A stretch of DNA of 64,000 nt from HKCCE3408 sp039183205 (GCA_039183205.1 JBCDBR010000015.1:17375-81374); one strand, 5' to 3'; shown: positions 1 to 7,064, counted from the first letter of the stretch. A program made the numbers and translations. The notes: generated by a model from the sequence alone, not told the origin.

Positions 1-1150
1 CCAGCCCACCGCGTTCAGCCGCCAATTGCCCGTAAAAGCTCGATTGGTATTGCGCCCCGAGTGCGAAGGCATCCGCGGCGGCATCACTGTTGCCCGCAGC
101 CTGATGTGCCCGGCCCAGCCAATACCCTGCCCGTCCCAGACTTATGGGGCTGAAAACAACATCGCGAAATCGGGTGAAGTGCGCGACCGCGTCGTCGGCC
201 CGGTCGAGCCGCAACGCAGCATAGCCTGCGAGCCATTCGAGATCGGCAAATGCCAAATAATCGACCTCTGGATCGACGAAATGATTGGCGGCCAATGCGT
301 ATCCGCGCGCGTAATCGCCGTCGCGCATGATATCCCGCGCCAAGGTCGCGCGTCGATCGGCCCATGCCTCGGGCCGACCCAATGCGTCGGCAGATTGGCT
401 GGTTTCCTCCAAAAGGTCGGCGGCCGTATCCCAAAACCCCGACCGCATGCGCCAGACCATACGTTCGTAGGCAAGCCCCGGGTGATCCATCAGCGCCTCT
501 GGTACCGCCTCGATCCGGGCATCCACGCCATTGCGGCGCTGGCGCAGCGCATCGCGCGCCTCAGCGAGACGGCGCCAGCCCTCTGGCACCAGCGGAAGCA
601 TGGCCGCAACACGATCGGTCTCGCCCTCCCACAAAAGGTGGTCGAGCCGTTCGATGTGATGATCTTCAAGAACGCGCGCATGGAGCGTCAAGAATTGCGC
701 TTCCTCAGCACTGGCCAGCGGAAGGCTTGTCCATGCGGCAACCAAAATCTCGCTTGGATCGCTGCCTTGCGCCGCAAGCGCTTCGGCCAAGCGCACAGCA
801 CCGGTGCCGGTTTGCGGTGCGTAATCCTCGAAATATGCCACGACGCGAGCCGCATCTGCCCGGGCCGGTATGGCATATTCCCCTTGTCGCTGAAGAAACG
901 GCAGGCCCGGCCAATCGGAATTGCGTGCCAAGAAATCTTCGTACTCCGTCCAATCGCCATCCCGCGCGCGTAACCTGGTCCACAGCACGACGTCCCGGGC
1001 GGCGGGGTCATCGATGCCCGAAAGCGCAAGTTCGGCCGCTGCGAAATTGCGATCGTCCAAGGCGCGCAATGCCGATGCCAGCGCATCAGGGTTTGCGGTG
1101 GCAGAGACCGGCCACCAGACGAGAATTGCAATGTAAACGATCCAACGCAT
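1..1150 (-). CDS. slt: Soluble lytic murein transglycosylase (partial, C-terminus beyond the window)
   Basis: Only the N-terminal 383 or so residues are present; the frame stays open to the window edge. A signal peptide (starting MRWIVYIAILVWWPVSATA) precedes an all-helical region rich in short Ala/Leu repeats, as in the U-shaped domain of Slt-type enzymes. The stretch GYWLGRAHQAAG followed by a YQSSFYGQLAAER segment matches the linker before the catalytic domain. The catalytic Glu lies outside the window. The family cleaves peptidoglycan to 1,6-anhydromuropeptides in the periplasm. The ATG at 1148-1150 follows an AGGT ribosome-binding site that is itself part of an inverted repeat. It is divergent from dapA. 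Family known, function inferred. Confidence 0.85.
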   Translation of the reverse strand, partial: MRWIVYIAILVWWPVSATANPDALASALRALDDRNFAAAELALSGIDDPAARDVVLWTRLRARDGDWTEYEDFLARNSDWPGLPFLQRQGEYAIPARADAARVVAYFEDYAPQTGTGAVRLAEALAAQGSDPSEILVAAWTSLPLASAEEAQFLTLHARVLEDHHIERLDHLLWEGETDRVAAMLPLVPEGWRRLAEARDALRQRRNGVDARIEAVPEALMDHPGLAYERMVWRMRSGFWDTAADLLEETSQSADALGRPEAWADRRATLARDIMRDGDYARGYALAANHFVDPEVDYLAFADLEWLAGYAALRLDRADDAVAHFTRFRDVVFSPISLGRAGYWLGRAHQAAGNSDAAADAFALGAQYQSSFYGQLAAERGGL

Positions 1151-1195
1151 GCTGACCTGTATCGCTGATTTATCCACAGGATAAAACAGGTCAGC
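1151..1195. promoter_or_regulatory. Nested inverted repeat with central DnaA-box sequence between slt and dapA
   Basis: Perfect 10-bp arms GCTGACCTGT (1151-1160) and ACAGGTCAGC (1186-1195) enclose a second perfect palindrome with 7-bp arms, TTTATCC (1169-1175) and GGATAAA (1179-1185), around ACA. The inner repeat contains TTATCCACA (1170-1178), the consensus DnaA box. The outer right-hand sequence, read on the minus strand, places the slt ribosome-binding AGGT inside one arm, immediately before the slt ATG. It could be an operator for the divergent genes or an RNA hairpin masking slt translation. Confidence 0.5.
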
Positions 1196-1278
1196 GGGGG
1201 TGCAACACAAGAACTTGGCATTCAGGGCACCGTTGGATAGTGTCTGCGCCATTCCGCCGATCCGAAAGGTCCTGTGAC

Positions 1279-2160
1279 ATGCTTCAAGGCTCCATGACCG
1301 CTCTTGTGACCCCCTTTCAGGCAGATGCGCCCGAAAAGGTGGACTGGGATGCGCTCAAGCGCCTGGTCGATTGGCAGATCGCAGAAGGCACTCAGGCCCT
1401 GGTTCCGGTCGGCACGACGGGCGAAAGCCCGACATTGACCCATGACGAACATGAAGAGGTAATCGCGGCCGTTGTTGATGCGGTGGCAAACCGCGTGCCT
1501 GTGATTGCCGGGGCCGGGTCGAACAACACCGCTGAGGCCATCCGGTTTGTCGAATATGCAAAACGTGTGGGTGCAGACGCGGCCCTGGTGGTGACGCCCT
1601 ACTACAACAAGCCCACCCAGCGCGGGCTGATCGCGCATTACCAAGCTCTGGCCGGTATTGGGTTGCCGATTATTATCTACAATATCCCGCCCCGGTCGGT
1701 CATCGACATGGCGCCCGAGACCATGGGTCTTTTGGCAAGATTGCCAACGATTGTCGGCGTTAAGGATGCCACGGGCGATATCGCGCGGGTGTCCAAGCAG
1801 CGCGCGGCCTGCGGTGCCGATTTCATCCAGCTCTCTGGCGAAGATGCCACGGCATTGGGGTTTAACGCCCATGGCGGTGTCGGATGCATCTCTGTGACGG
1901 CAAATGTTGCCCCGCGGCTTTGCGCGGAATTCCAATCTGCCACTTTGAGCGGTGATTTCGCCACCGCATTGGGCCTGCAAGATAGGCTGATGCCCCTGCA
2001 CGAGGCGATTTTCCTGGAACCGGGCTTGGCCGGCGCAAAATACGCCCTGTCGGTGCTGGGCCATTGCTCAGACGCGGTTCGCCTGCCGCTAACCGCGGTT
2101 GAGGATGGCACCAAAGCCCGCATTCAGGATGCGATGCGTCATGCCGGGCTCCTCAACTGA
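1279..2160 (+). CDS. dapA: 4-hydroxy-tetrahydrodipicolinate synthase
   Basis: This enzyme condenses pyruvate and L-aspartate semialdehyde in the first committed step of the diaminopimelate/lysine branch, in the cytoplasm. The 293-residue length is normal for the family. Visible active-site elements are the GTTGES loop (about 45-50), the tyrosine in IIIYNIPPR (Y134) and the Schiff-base lysine K162 in VGVKDATGD. The ATG at 1279 is chosen because it follows AAGGT at good spacing and gives the family N-terminus; an in-frame ATG at 1240 would add 13 atypical residues. The trmO-like gene overlaps its 3' end. Confidence 0.97.
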   Translation: MLQGSMTALVTPFQADAPEKVDWDALKRLVDWQIAEGTQALVPVGTTGESPTLTHDEHEEVIAAVVDAVANRVPVIAGAGSNNTAEAIRFVEYAKRVGADAALVVTPYYNKPTQRGLIAHYQALAGIGLPIIIYNIPPRSVIDMAPETMGLLARLPTIVGVKDATGDIARVSKQRAACGADFIQLSGEDATALGFNAHGGVGCISVTANVAPRLCAEFQSATLSGDFATALGLQDRLMPLHEAIFLEPGLAGAKYALSVLGHCSDAVRLPLTAVEDGTKARIQDAMRHAGLLN

Positions 2161-2629
2161 CAATCGCGCCGGTGAGGTCGCGCTTGGCGTTGATCCAAGG
2201 ATAGATACCGGCCTTACATTCATCGGGACCATCCGTGCGCCGTGGGGGCCGACGGATTGCCCGAAAAACCTCCGCATCGCGCGCGAGCGCGGCGGCGGCG
2301 CGCGTATTTTGCTGCGCCCCGAATACGCGCTGGCGCTGCAAGGTTTGTCTGACGGCCAGGCCATTCAACTGCTTTACTGGGTTGACCGGGGCCAACGGGA
2401 TCTGATCGTGCAAAGCCCCGCCCATGCTGACGGCCCGCGCGGCGTCTTTGCGCTGCGCAGTCCGGTCCGTCCCAACCCGATCGCTCTGGCCTGCGTTCGC
2501 ATCACCAAGATTGATGGCCCAAACCTAGAGATCGACGCCATCGATGCCTGGGACGGAACACCGGTTTTGGACATTAAGCCCTGGTTGGCCACAATCGATG
2601 TGCCGCCAGACTGGCGCGGGCCCGATTAA
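2141..2629 (+). CDS. trmO: TrmO/TsaA-family tRNA (t6A37) N6-methyltransferase
   Basis: The 162-residue protein has the TrmO (YaeB/TsaA/VirR) beta-barrel signature: a start near FIGTIRAPWG, then the SAM-binding motif FALRSPVRPNPIALACVRI around residues 103-121. The family uses S-adenosylmethionine to methylate N6 of threonylcarbamoyladenosine at tRNA position 37. The start at 2141 overlaps the dapA end by 20 bp, suggesting translational coupling; another in-frame ATG exists at 2099. The family is clear, while the exact substrate in this organism is inferred. Confidence 0.8.
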   Translation: MPGSSTDNRAGEVALGVDPRIDTGLTFIGTIRAPWGPTDCPKNLRIARERGGGARILLRPEYALALQGLSDGQAIQLLYWVDRGQRDLIVQSPAHADGPRGVFALRSPVRPNPIALACVRITKIDGPNLEIDAIDAWDGTPVLDIKPWLATIDVPPDWRGPD

Positions 2630-2648
2630 GCGCCTATATCCCGCGGCC

Positions 2649-3128
2649 ATGGCCAACAAACCCGCAGATAATCCGAATTACAAAGTCATCGCCGAAAATC
2701 GCCGCGCACGGTTTGATTTCGCGATTGAAGATGACTTGGAGGTCGGCATTATCCTGGAAGGCTCGGAGGTGAAGTCGCTGCGCCAAGGCGGATCGAACAT
2801 CGCCGACAGCTATGCTGACGTCAGCGGAGGAGAGCTTTGGCTCGTGAACGGCTACATCGCGCCCTACCTGCAAGCCAAAACCTGGGGGCACGAAGAACGT
2901 CGCCGTCGCAAGTTGTTGGCCTCGAAAAAAGAGCTCTCAAAGCTTTGGAATGCCACGCAGCGGCAAGGCATGACGCTGGTCCCGTTGGTCATGTATTTCA
3001 ATCACCGCGGAATTGTGAAGCTGAAGATCGGTATCGCCAAAGGCAAGAAAGTCACGGACAAACGCGAAACCTCGGCCAAGCGCGATTGGAACCGGCAAAA
3101 GCAGCGGCTGTTGAAGGAACGCGGCTAA
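2649..3128 (+). CDS. smpB: SsrA-binding protein SmpB
   Basis: SmpB is the tmRNA-binding protein of trans-translation, which rescues stalled ribosomes and tags nascent chains. It has 159 residues, the usual size. Diagnostic segments are the N-terminal YKVIAENRRARFDF, the LEGSEVKSLRQG strand and the basic C-terminal tail TSAKRDWNRQKQRLLKERG, which inserts into the mRNA channel. The start at 2649 gives the standard MANK-type N-terminus; upstream in-frame codons are not typical. It lies 19 bp after the trmO-like gene and is probably co-transcribed with it. Confidence 0.97.
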   Translation: MANKPADNPNYKVIAENRRARFDFAIEDDLEVGIILEGSEVKSLRQGGSNIADSYADVSGGELWLVNGYIAPYLQAKTWGHEERRRRKLLASKKELSKLWNATQRQGMTLVPLVMYFNHRGIVKLKIGIAKGKKVTDKRETSAKRDWNRQKQRLLKERG

Positions 3129-3163
3129 ACCGCTAATCGGTGCGATGCGTAAAGAGGTGACCA

Positions 3164-4015
3164 ATGGCGGCAGATGACCCGAAAACACTGGTATCGACCG
3201 AATGGCTCGACGCCCATTTGAACGATCCGGACCTGCGGGTTTTGGACGGCTCGTTCTATCTTCCCGATGCGGGTCGAAACGCCCGGGCGGAATTTGAGGC
3301 ATCGCATATTCCAGGGGCGCGGTTCTTTGACATCGACGAGATATCGGATCATCGGTCCTCGTTGCCGCATATGGCCCCCCCGACCGAGAAATTCATGAGC
3401 CGCATGCGCAAGATGGGGGTGGGCGATGGTCATCAGGTCGTGGTCTATGACGGCGCAGGCATTTATTCCGCCGCCCGCGTTTGGTGGCTTTTCAAACTGA
3501 TGGGTAAATCGGATATCGCCGTTCTCGATGGCGGGTTTCCGAAATGGCAGGCCGAAGGCCGCGCTGTTGAGGATATGCCGCCGATCGTGCGCGATCGTCA
3601 CCTAACAGCCAGCCGTCAAAACCACCTAATCAAAGATGTCACGCAAGTTGCAGCGGCCTCCAAACTCGGCGATTGGCAAATCGTCGACGCACGCTCTCCG
3701 TCGCGGTTTCGCGGCGACGAACCCGAGCCGCGCGAAGGTCTGCGCTCCGGTCACATCCCGGGCTCGAAAAACGTTCACTACGCGACACTGCTGAACCCTG
3801 ACGGCACAATGAAGGAAGGCCGTCCCTTGGCCGAAGCCTTTACCAGTGCCGGCGTCGATTTGAACCGTCGTATCATCACCACCTGCGGCTCGGGTGTCAC
3901 CGCGGCCGTCCTTATGCTTGGGCTTGAGCGTTTGGGTCATCGCAATGCCGCGCTTTACGATGGGTCTTGGTCGGAATGGGGTCAATTCGAACAGCTGAAG
4001 GCCGAGACCGGATGA
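3164..4015 (+). CDS. sseA: 3-mercaptopyruvate sulfurtransferase (tandem rhodanese)
   Basis: A 283-residue protein with two rhodanese domains (about 10-135 and 165-275). The catalytic loop is C241-GSGVTA; the CGSGVT form is typical of mercaptopyruvate sulfurtransferases, whereas thiosulfate-specific rhodaneses carry a CRxGV(R/T)-type loop. It transfers sulfane sulfur from 3-mercaptopyruvate to thiol acceptors or cyanide. The start is preceded by an AAAGAGGTGA ribosome-binding site. The downstream GNAT gene starts inside its stop codon (ATGA), so the two are translationally coupled. Confidence 0.9.
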   Translation: MAADDPKTLVSTEWLDAHLNDPDLRVLDGSFYLPDAGRNARAEFEASHIPGARFFDIDEISDHRSSLPHMAPPTEKFMSRMRKMGVGDGHQVVVYDGAGIYSAARVWWLFKLMGKSDIAVLDGGFPKWQAEGRAVEDMPPIVRDRHLTASRQNHLIKDVTQVAAASKLGDWQIVDARSPSRFRGDEPEPREGLRSGHIPGSKNVHYATLLNPDGTMKEGRPLAEAFTSAGVDLNRRIITTCGSGVTAAVLMLGLERLGHRNAALYDGSWSEWGQFEQLKAETG

Positions 4016-4548
4016 TCCCCGCAGGAACCAAGGTGCCCTATACCATCACCTTCCTGGAGATGACCGAGGCGCCAGAATTCCGCGCACCGGATCTGCCGGA
4101 CGGCTTTGACCTCATCCATGCCGAAGACGCGCCTGTTTGGTATTTCCTTGCGCTCTATCGCGCCGTCGGGCGGGACTGGGAGTGGCAAGATCGTTTGATC
4201 GAACCCGAGGTTGACGTTGCGAAATTTGCAGAACACCCGAAGGTCGAGATCTGGACTTTGCTTTCGAAAGGTTGGCCGCGCGGCTTTTTCGTCTTGGACT
4301 TTCGGCAAGCGAATGTCTGCGACCTGGCGTATTTCGGCCTTGTCCCGGAGGCCGTCGGCCGCGGCGTGGGCAAGACCTTATTGCAACGGGCCGTCACGCA
4401 GGCCTGGCGGACCGGGATTAATCGATTGACGGTCAATACCTGCACGCTCGATCACCCACGTGCTCTGGGGCTGTATCAGACGATGGGCTTTCGCCCGGTG
4501 CGCACCGAAGAGCATTACCGCGTTCTCTCGCGCGCACGCCTTGGGTGA
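4012..4548 (+). CDS. GNAT-family N-acetyltransferase
   Basis: A 178-residue acetyltransferase. The acetyl-CoA pyrophosphate-binding motif A is visible as LVPEAVGRGVGKTLLQRAV (about residues 103-121), followed by motif B around ALGLYQTMGFRPV. The substrate is unknown. The start is chosen at the ATGA overlap with sseA; an earlier in-frame ATG at 3967 lies inside sseA. Coupling to sseA suggests a role linked to small-molecule or thiol metabolism, but that is only inference. Confidence 0.8.
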   Translation: MIPAGTKVPYTITFLEMTEAPEFRAPDLPDGFDLIHAEDAPVWYFLALYRAVGRDWEWQDRLIEPEVDVAKFAEHPKVEIWTLLSKGWPRGFFVLDFRQANVCDLAYFGLVPEAVGRGVGKTLLQRAVTQAWRTGINRLTVNTCTLDHPRALGLYQTMGFRPVRTEEHYRVLSRARLG

Positions 4549-4637
4549 ACCTTGCGCTTCTGCGCGAACTGGCCTAGACGCCGCATCTGGCTGTCATAGC
4601 CCAAGTCTCCGACGACCTTGTCAAAACGGAAAATCTG

Positions 4638-5264
4638 ATGAAAAGCAAATACCTGCCTGGGATCGCGGCGATGGCCACCGTGGTCGTAGCCTCCAATATT
4701 CTCGTCCAATTTGTCATCGAACCGTTGTTCCTGACCTGGGGCGCCTTTACCTATCCGCTCGCCTTTCTTGTGACCGACGTGATGAACCGCCTCTACGGCG
4801 CGACCGCCGCGCGGCGGGTGGTGTTTGCAGGCTTTGCCGCAGGGGTCGCATGTTCGCTTATCGGGATCCAAATTGTGGGCGAATTCGGCCCGCTGGTGAC
4901 GCTGAGGATCGCACTTGGCAGCGGGATTGCGTTTCTCACCGCCCAACTTCTGGACGTAGCGATATTCGACCGGCTGCGTAGGGGGGGATGGTGGCAGGCC
5001 CCGGTTGTCTCCTCGATCATCGGCTCCAGCCTGGATACGGCGCTTTTCTTCACCATCGCCTTTTCGGACACCTTGCGTTTTTTGGAGCCCGGCAACGACG
5101 TCGCTTGGGCCAATGAGGCGCTGCCGATCCTTGGCGTTGGCCCGCTCGGACCGCTTTGGGTTTCCCTCGCCATTGCCGATTGGGGCGTGAAGCTGGCCTT
5201 AGCCCTGCTTGCGCTGATCCCTTTCAGGCTGATCACCGCGAAATTTCGCCCACATCCTGTGTAA
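4638..5264 (+). CDS. VUT-family queuosine precursor transporter (YhhQ-like)
   Basis: A 208-residue integral membrane protein with about six hydrophobic helices. The hallmark of the YhhQ/COG1738 (VUT) family is visible: TYPLAFLVTDVMNRLYG near residues 39-55, followed by ARRVVFAGF. Characterised members import queuosine precursors (preQ0/preQ1). I looked for a preQ1 riboswitch in the 89-bp leader and saw none. The gene is monocistronic between the GNAT gene and the small-ORF element. Confidence 0.8.
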   Translation: MKSKYLPGIAAMATVVVASNILVQFVIEPLFLTWGAFTYPLAFLVTDVMNRLYGATAARRVVFAGFAAGVACSLIGIQIVGEFGPLVTLRIALGSGIAFLTAQLLDVAIFDRLRRGGWWQAPVVSSIIGSSLDTALFFTIAFSDTLRFLEPGNDVAWANEALPILGVGPLGPLWVSLAIADWGVKLALALLALIPFRLITAKFRPHPV

Positions 5265-5266
5265 AA

Positions 5267-5281
5267 GTGTTTGACAAACAC
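5267..5281 (+). promoter_or_regulatory. Palindrome enclosing a consensus -35 hexamer
   Basis: GTGTTTGACAAACAC is a perfect palindrome with 7-bp arms around a central A, and TTGACA at 5271-5276 is a consensus -35 element. A matching -10 is not obvious at 16-18 bp spacing (ACGCTC at 5294). It lies about 65 bp upstream of the small ORF at 5336 and could be its promoter with an overlapping operator. Confidence 0.4.
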
Positions 5282-5319
5282 CCGATCTATGGCACGCTCA
5301 GGCGTAACAGCAACTGTTC

Positions 5320-5334
5320 GAAAGGAGGTGATCC
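5320..5334 (+). promoter_or_regulatory. Extreme Shine-Dalgarno: 15-nt complement of the 16S rRNA 3' end
   Basis: GAAAGGAGGTGATCC is the exact reverse complement of the conserved 16S 3' tail GGATCACCTCCTTTC. Ordinary Shine-Dalgarno sequences in this window match only 4-6 nt. It is ideally placed, with 7 nt between GGAGG and the GTG start at 5336. Confidence 0.7.
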
Positions 5335-5335
5335 A

Positions 5336-5392
5336 GTGTCGAGAGAGGTATTGGAGAAAGGCGTCGGGACAGCTTTGGAGGTTTCCATCTAA
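5336..5392 (+). CDS. 18-residue small ORF with perfect Shine-Dalgarno
   Basis: The GTG-initiated frame encodes MSREVLEKGVGTALEVSI and then TAA. It is preceded by a 15-nt perfect anti-16S sequence and followed about 65 bp later by an intrinsic terminator, so it forms a compact self-contained transcription unit. The C-terminal half (VGTALEVSI-stop) recurs as VGSAFEVAI-stop in a diverged copy at 6277-6318, which argues that the peptide itself is under selection. Function unknown; it may be a leader peptide, a ribosome-engaging regulator or a tiny protein. Confidence 0.5.
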   Translation: MSREVLEKGVGTALEVSI

Positions 5393-5457
5393 GCAGACTT
5401 GGATGTTGAGATCCCCAGGGTTGGGCACCTAACCGCGCCCGCCTCCTGATCTTTCGG
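5393..5457 (+). ncRNA. Possible structured RNA with CCTCC anti-Shine-Dalgarno motif
   Basis: Between the small ORF and its terminator lies a conserved block containing GCGCCCGCCTCCTGATC (about 5435-5451). CCTCC at 5442-5446 can pair with the extreme GGAGG at 5324-5328, and GCCC/GGGC could place it in a loop. Alphaproteobacterial small RNAs with CCUCC loop motifs (the CcsR/cuckoo type) are known; membership here is only a suggestion. The block is repeated in diverged form at 6357-6373. Confidence 0.3.
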
Positions 5458-5484
5458 AAGGGCCCCCATTGTGGGGCCCTTTTC
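5458..5484 (+). terminator. Rho-independent terminator after the small ORF
   Basis: A 9-bp stem AAGGGCCCC/GGGGCCCTT with a 6-nt loop is followed by TTTTCGTTT. This is one of only two classical terminators with a U-tract that I found in the window. Confidence 0.85.
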
Positions 5485-5656
5485 GTTTCTGCCATAGCAT
5501 CTGACGCGGATGACCCACGACACTACACTGCAAGACCCGAACCTATCGCGACGTGCTATCCCGACAAATAGACATCGTAAGCGGACGCTAATGCGCGCCC
5601 CTGGCTCAAATCTTGACCGATGAACTAGGGCCGAGCACTACGCGGATCGCCGATAT

Positions 5657-6148
5657 TTACTGGATCGTTCCGTTCGCCTCATAGGCGGCATGCATCTGCG
5701 CATAATTCATATTGTTGCCGGTATCGATCTCCGCACCGTTGGCTGCGGCCAGGGCCTCGAACGCCCCAAAATCATCGACCGACTCCCCGTCAGCGTAAGT
5801 CATATCAAGCGCTTGCTGGTAAAGCTGGTCATAGGCGGCCTGGTAATCGCCACCATTGGCGCTTAGGATTGCGGCGGCGTAGGATTCGGCGCCGGATGCG
5901 GATTGCCGGGGCGAAAAAATCCCAAGGCTGCCCCAGCCGCTATTGACCATGGCTGTGTCGGTCCAATCAAAGATTGAATTGCCGTCGATGCTGGCAAGCT
6001 CATCTGCGGTATCCGTCGACAGGCTTTCGGTCCCGTTAGAGACAACAGACATAACGGCAAGGCCCAAGCCAACCATCGCGGCCGTCAACACAACCCAATC
6101 AACCGTGATCGCACCATTCTCGGACTCGATAAACGTCTTCACTCGCAT
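5657..6148 (-). CDS. Small pilin-like exported/membrane protein of unknown function
   Basis: A 163-residue protein. Its N-terminus, MRVKTFIESENGAITVDWVVLTAA, resembles Flp/TadE-type pseudopilins: a short basic head, a Glu-rich step, then one hydrophobic helix (about 15-37). The remainder is acidic and low in charge alternation, with several Asn/Asp/Tyr-rich stretches. The start at 6148 follows GGAG at 9 nt; longer versions reading from 6352 have no support. It is flanked by the two copies of the small-ORF element. No tad genes are nearby, so the pilin relationship is tentative. Confidence 0.6.
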   Translation of the reverse strand: MRVKTFIESENGAITVDWVVLTAAMVGLGLAVMSVVSNGTESLSTDTADELASIDGNSIFDWTDTAMVNSGWGSLGIFSPRQSASGAESYAAAILSANGGDYQAAYDQLYQQALDMTYADGESVDDFGAFEALAAANGAEIDTGNNMNYAQMHAAYEANGTIQ

Positions 6149-6276
6149 GTACGGGTACTCCACGCCACTTCTTAACGACCTATTCACCATGTTTGCCATT
6201 GATTTTGTTATCAGAATGACGGGATTTAGGCAGCGAGGCGGAGATGGTATGGCACAGAGCATGTGGTTGGGGCCGT

Positions 6277-6410
6277 GTGCGAAATGACGTCGGTAGCGCT
6301 TTCGAGGTGGCCATCTAAGTCGATTTCGGTTGGTCTTACCGGCGTCCTGCACCAGGCAGCGCCCGCCTCCCGATCCTGCGGAATCGCCCCCTCATGGGGA
6401 GCTTTGTGCG
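6277..6410 (+). repeat. Diverged second copy of the small-ORF/terminator element
   Basis: This region aligns with 5357-5484. The frame GTG at 6277 to TAA at 6316-6318 ends VGSAFEVAI-stop, against VGTALEVSI-stop in the first copy. Both share GCCATCTAAG or TCCATCTAAG at the stop, then GCGCCCGCCTCC(C/T)GATC and a CGGAA-x-GCCCC hairpin. The extreme Shine-Dalgarno is missing here, and the terminator stem is reduced to CCCC/GGGG with a weak tail, so this copy looks degenerate or differently regulated. Confidence 0.55.
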
Positions 6411-6442
6411 ACGCGCACCCACGCGCTGGCGGAAAAGCCGAC

Positions 6443-6485
6443 GTATAGAACCGGTATAGATCCCGTATATATTCGGTATAGACGC
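6443..6485. repeat. Four GTATA direct repeats with exact 11-bp period
   Basis: GTATA occurs at 6443, 6454, 6465 and 6476, each followed by (G/T)A and a variable tetranucleotide (GAACCG, GATCCC, TATTCG, GACGCG). The exact 11-bp phase puts all four on the same face of the helix. It lies 115-155 bp upstream of arfB, in a stretch (6149-6598) otherwise holding only the diverged element. Possible protein-binding array; no known regulator recognised. Confidence 0.55.
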
Positions 6486-6598
6486 GGCGGCCTGGACGCT
6501 TTCACATGAAGCTATGTGGTGGTCTTTAGACTGCCGACCGCGTGCGCGACTTGACGCCGCTTTTGAGTTTGTCTTTTGCGTGCGCTAGATGGGCCGGG

Positions 6599-7006
6599 AT
6601 GCGGATCAATGACGACATATCGCTTGCCGATTGGGAACTGACGGAACACTTCGTCCGCGCCTCAGGGCCGGGTGGGCAGAACGTCAATAAGGTCTCGACG
6701 GCGGTGGAGCTGCGGTTTGAGGCCGAGCGCTCACCGTCGCTGACACCGGCGGTCAAAGCCCGCCTGCGCCGGCTGGCCGGGTCCCGCTGGACCAAAGACG
6801 GCGCGCTGGTGATTTTTGTGCAAGAGGCAAGGTCTCAGGCAAGGAACCGAGAGATCGCCCGGGCGCGGCTGGCGGAACTGGTGCGCAAAGCGTTGGTTGC
6901 GCCGAAACGACGGCGACCGACAAAACCCACGCGCGGTTCCGTCGAGCGACGGCTGAAGGCGAAGAAGGCGCGGGGGGAGGTGAAGAGTTTGAGGGGGAGG
7001 GTTTGA
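6599..7006 (+). CDS. arfB: Alternative ribosome-rescue factor ArfB (peptidyl-tRNA hydrolase, class I RF-like)
   Basis: A 135-residue release-factor-like hydrolase. The catalytic GGQ lies at residues 25-27 in ASGPGGQNVNKVSTAVELRF, and the C-terminus is a long basic tail (RRRPTKPTRGSVERRLKAKKARGE) that enters the empty mRNA channel of stalled ribosomes. It hydrolyses peptidyl-tRNA on non-stop complexes, backing up the tmRNA/SmpB system encoded at 2649. The start at 6599 gives the standard N-terminus. Confidence 0.92.
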   Translation: MRINDDISLADWELTEHFVRASGPGGQNVNKVSTAVELRFEAERSPSLTPAVKARLRRLAGSRWTKDGALVIFVQEARSQARNREIARARLAELVRKALVAPKRRRPTKPTRGSVERRLKAKKARGEVKSLRGRV

Positions 7007-7019
7007 ACCGCATATGTGT

Positions 7020-7064
7020 TGCGATTTTCGCATTATTGCGACATATCTTGCCGACATGTCGCAA
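7020..7064. promoter_or_regulatory. Inverted repeats in front of fic (candidate operator)
   Basis: TGCGA-TTT-TCGCA (7020-7032) is followed by TTGCGACAT (7036-7044) and its perfect inverse ATGTCGCAA (7056-7064), separated by 11 bp. Three dyad-related TGCGA half-sites end 31 bp before the fic ATG. The Fic protein ends in a winged-helix domain, so autoregulation is plausible. Confidence 0.45.

Noticed and set aside
1170..1178. DnaA box TTATCCACA considered as part of an origin of replication
   Set aside because: It is a single consensus box inside a palindrome, 20 kb from dnaA, with no AT-rich unwinding region or further clustered boxes seen nearby.
4549..4637. Leader of the queuosine-precursor transporter checked for a preQ1 riboswitch
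   Set aside because: No preQ1-type H-pseudoknot pattern or A-rich tail followed by the required pairing could be recognised.
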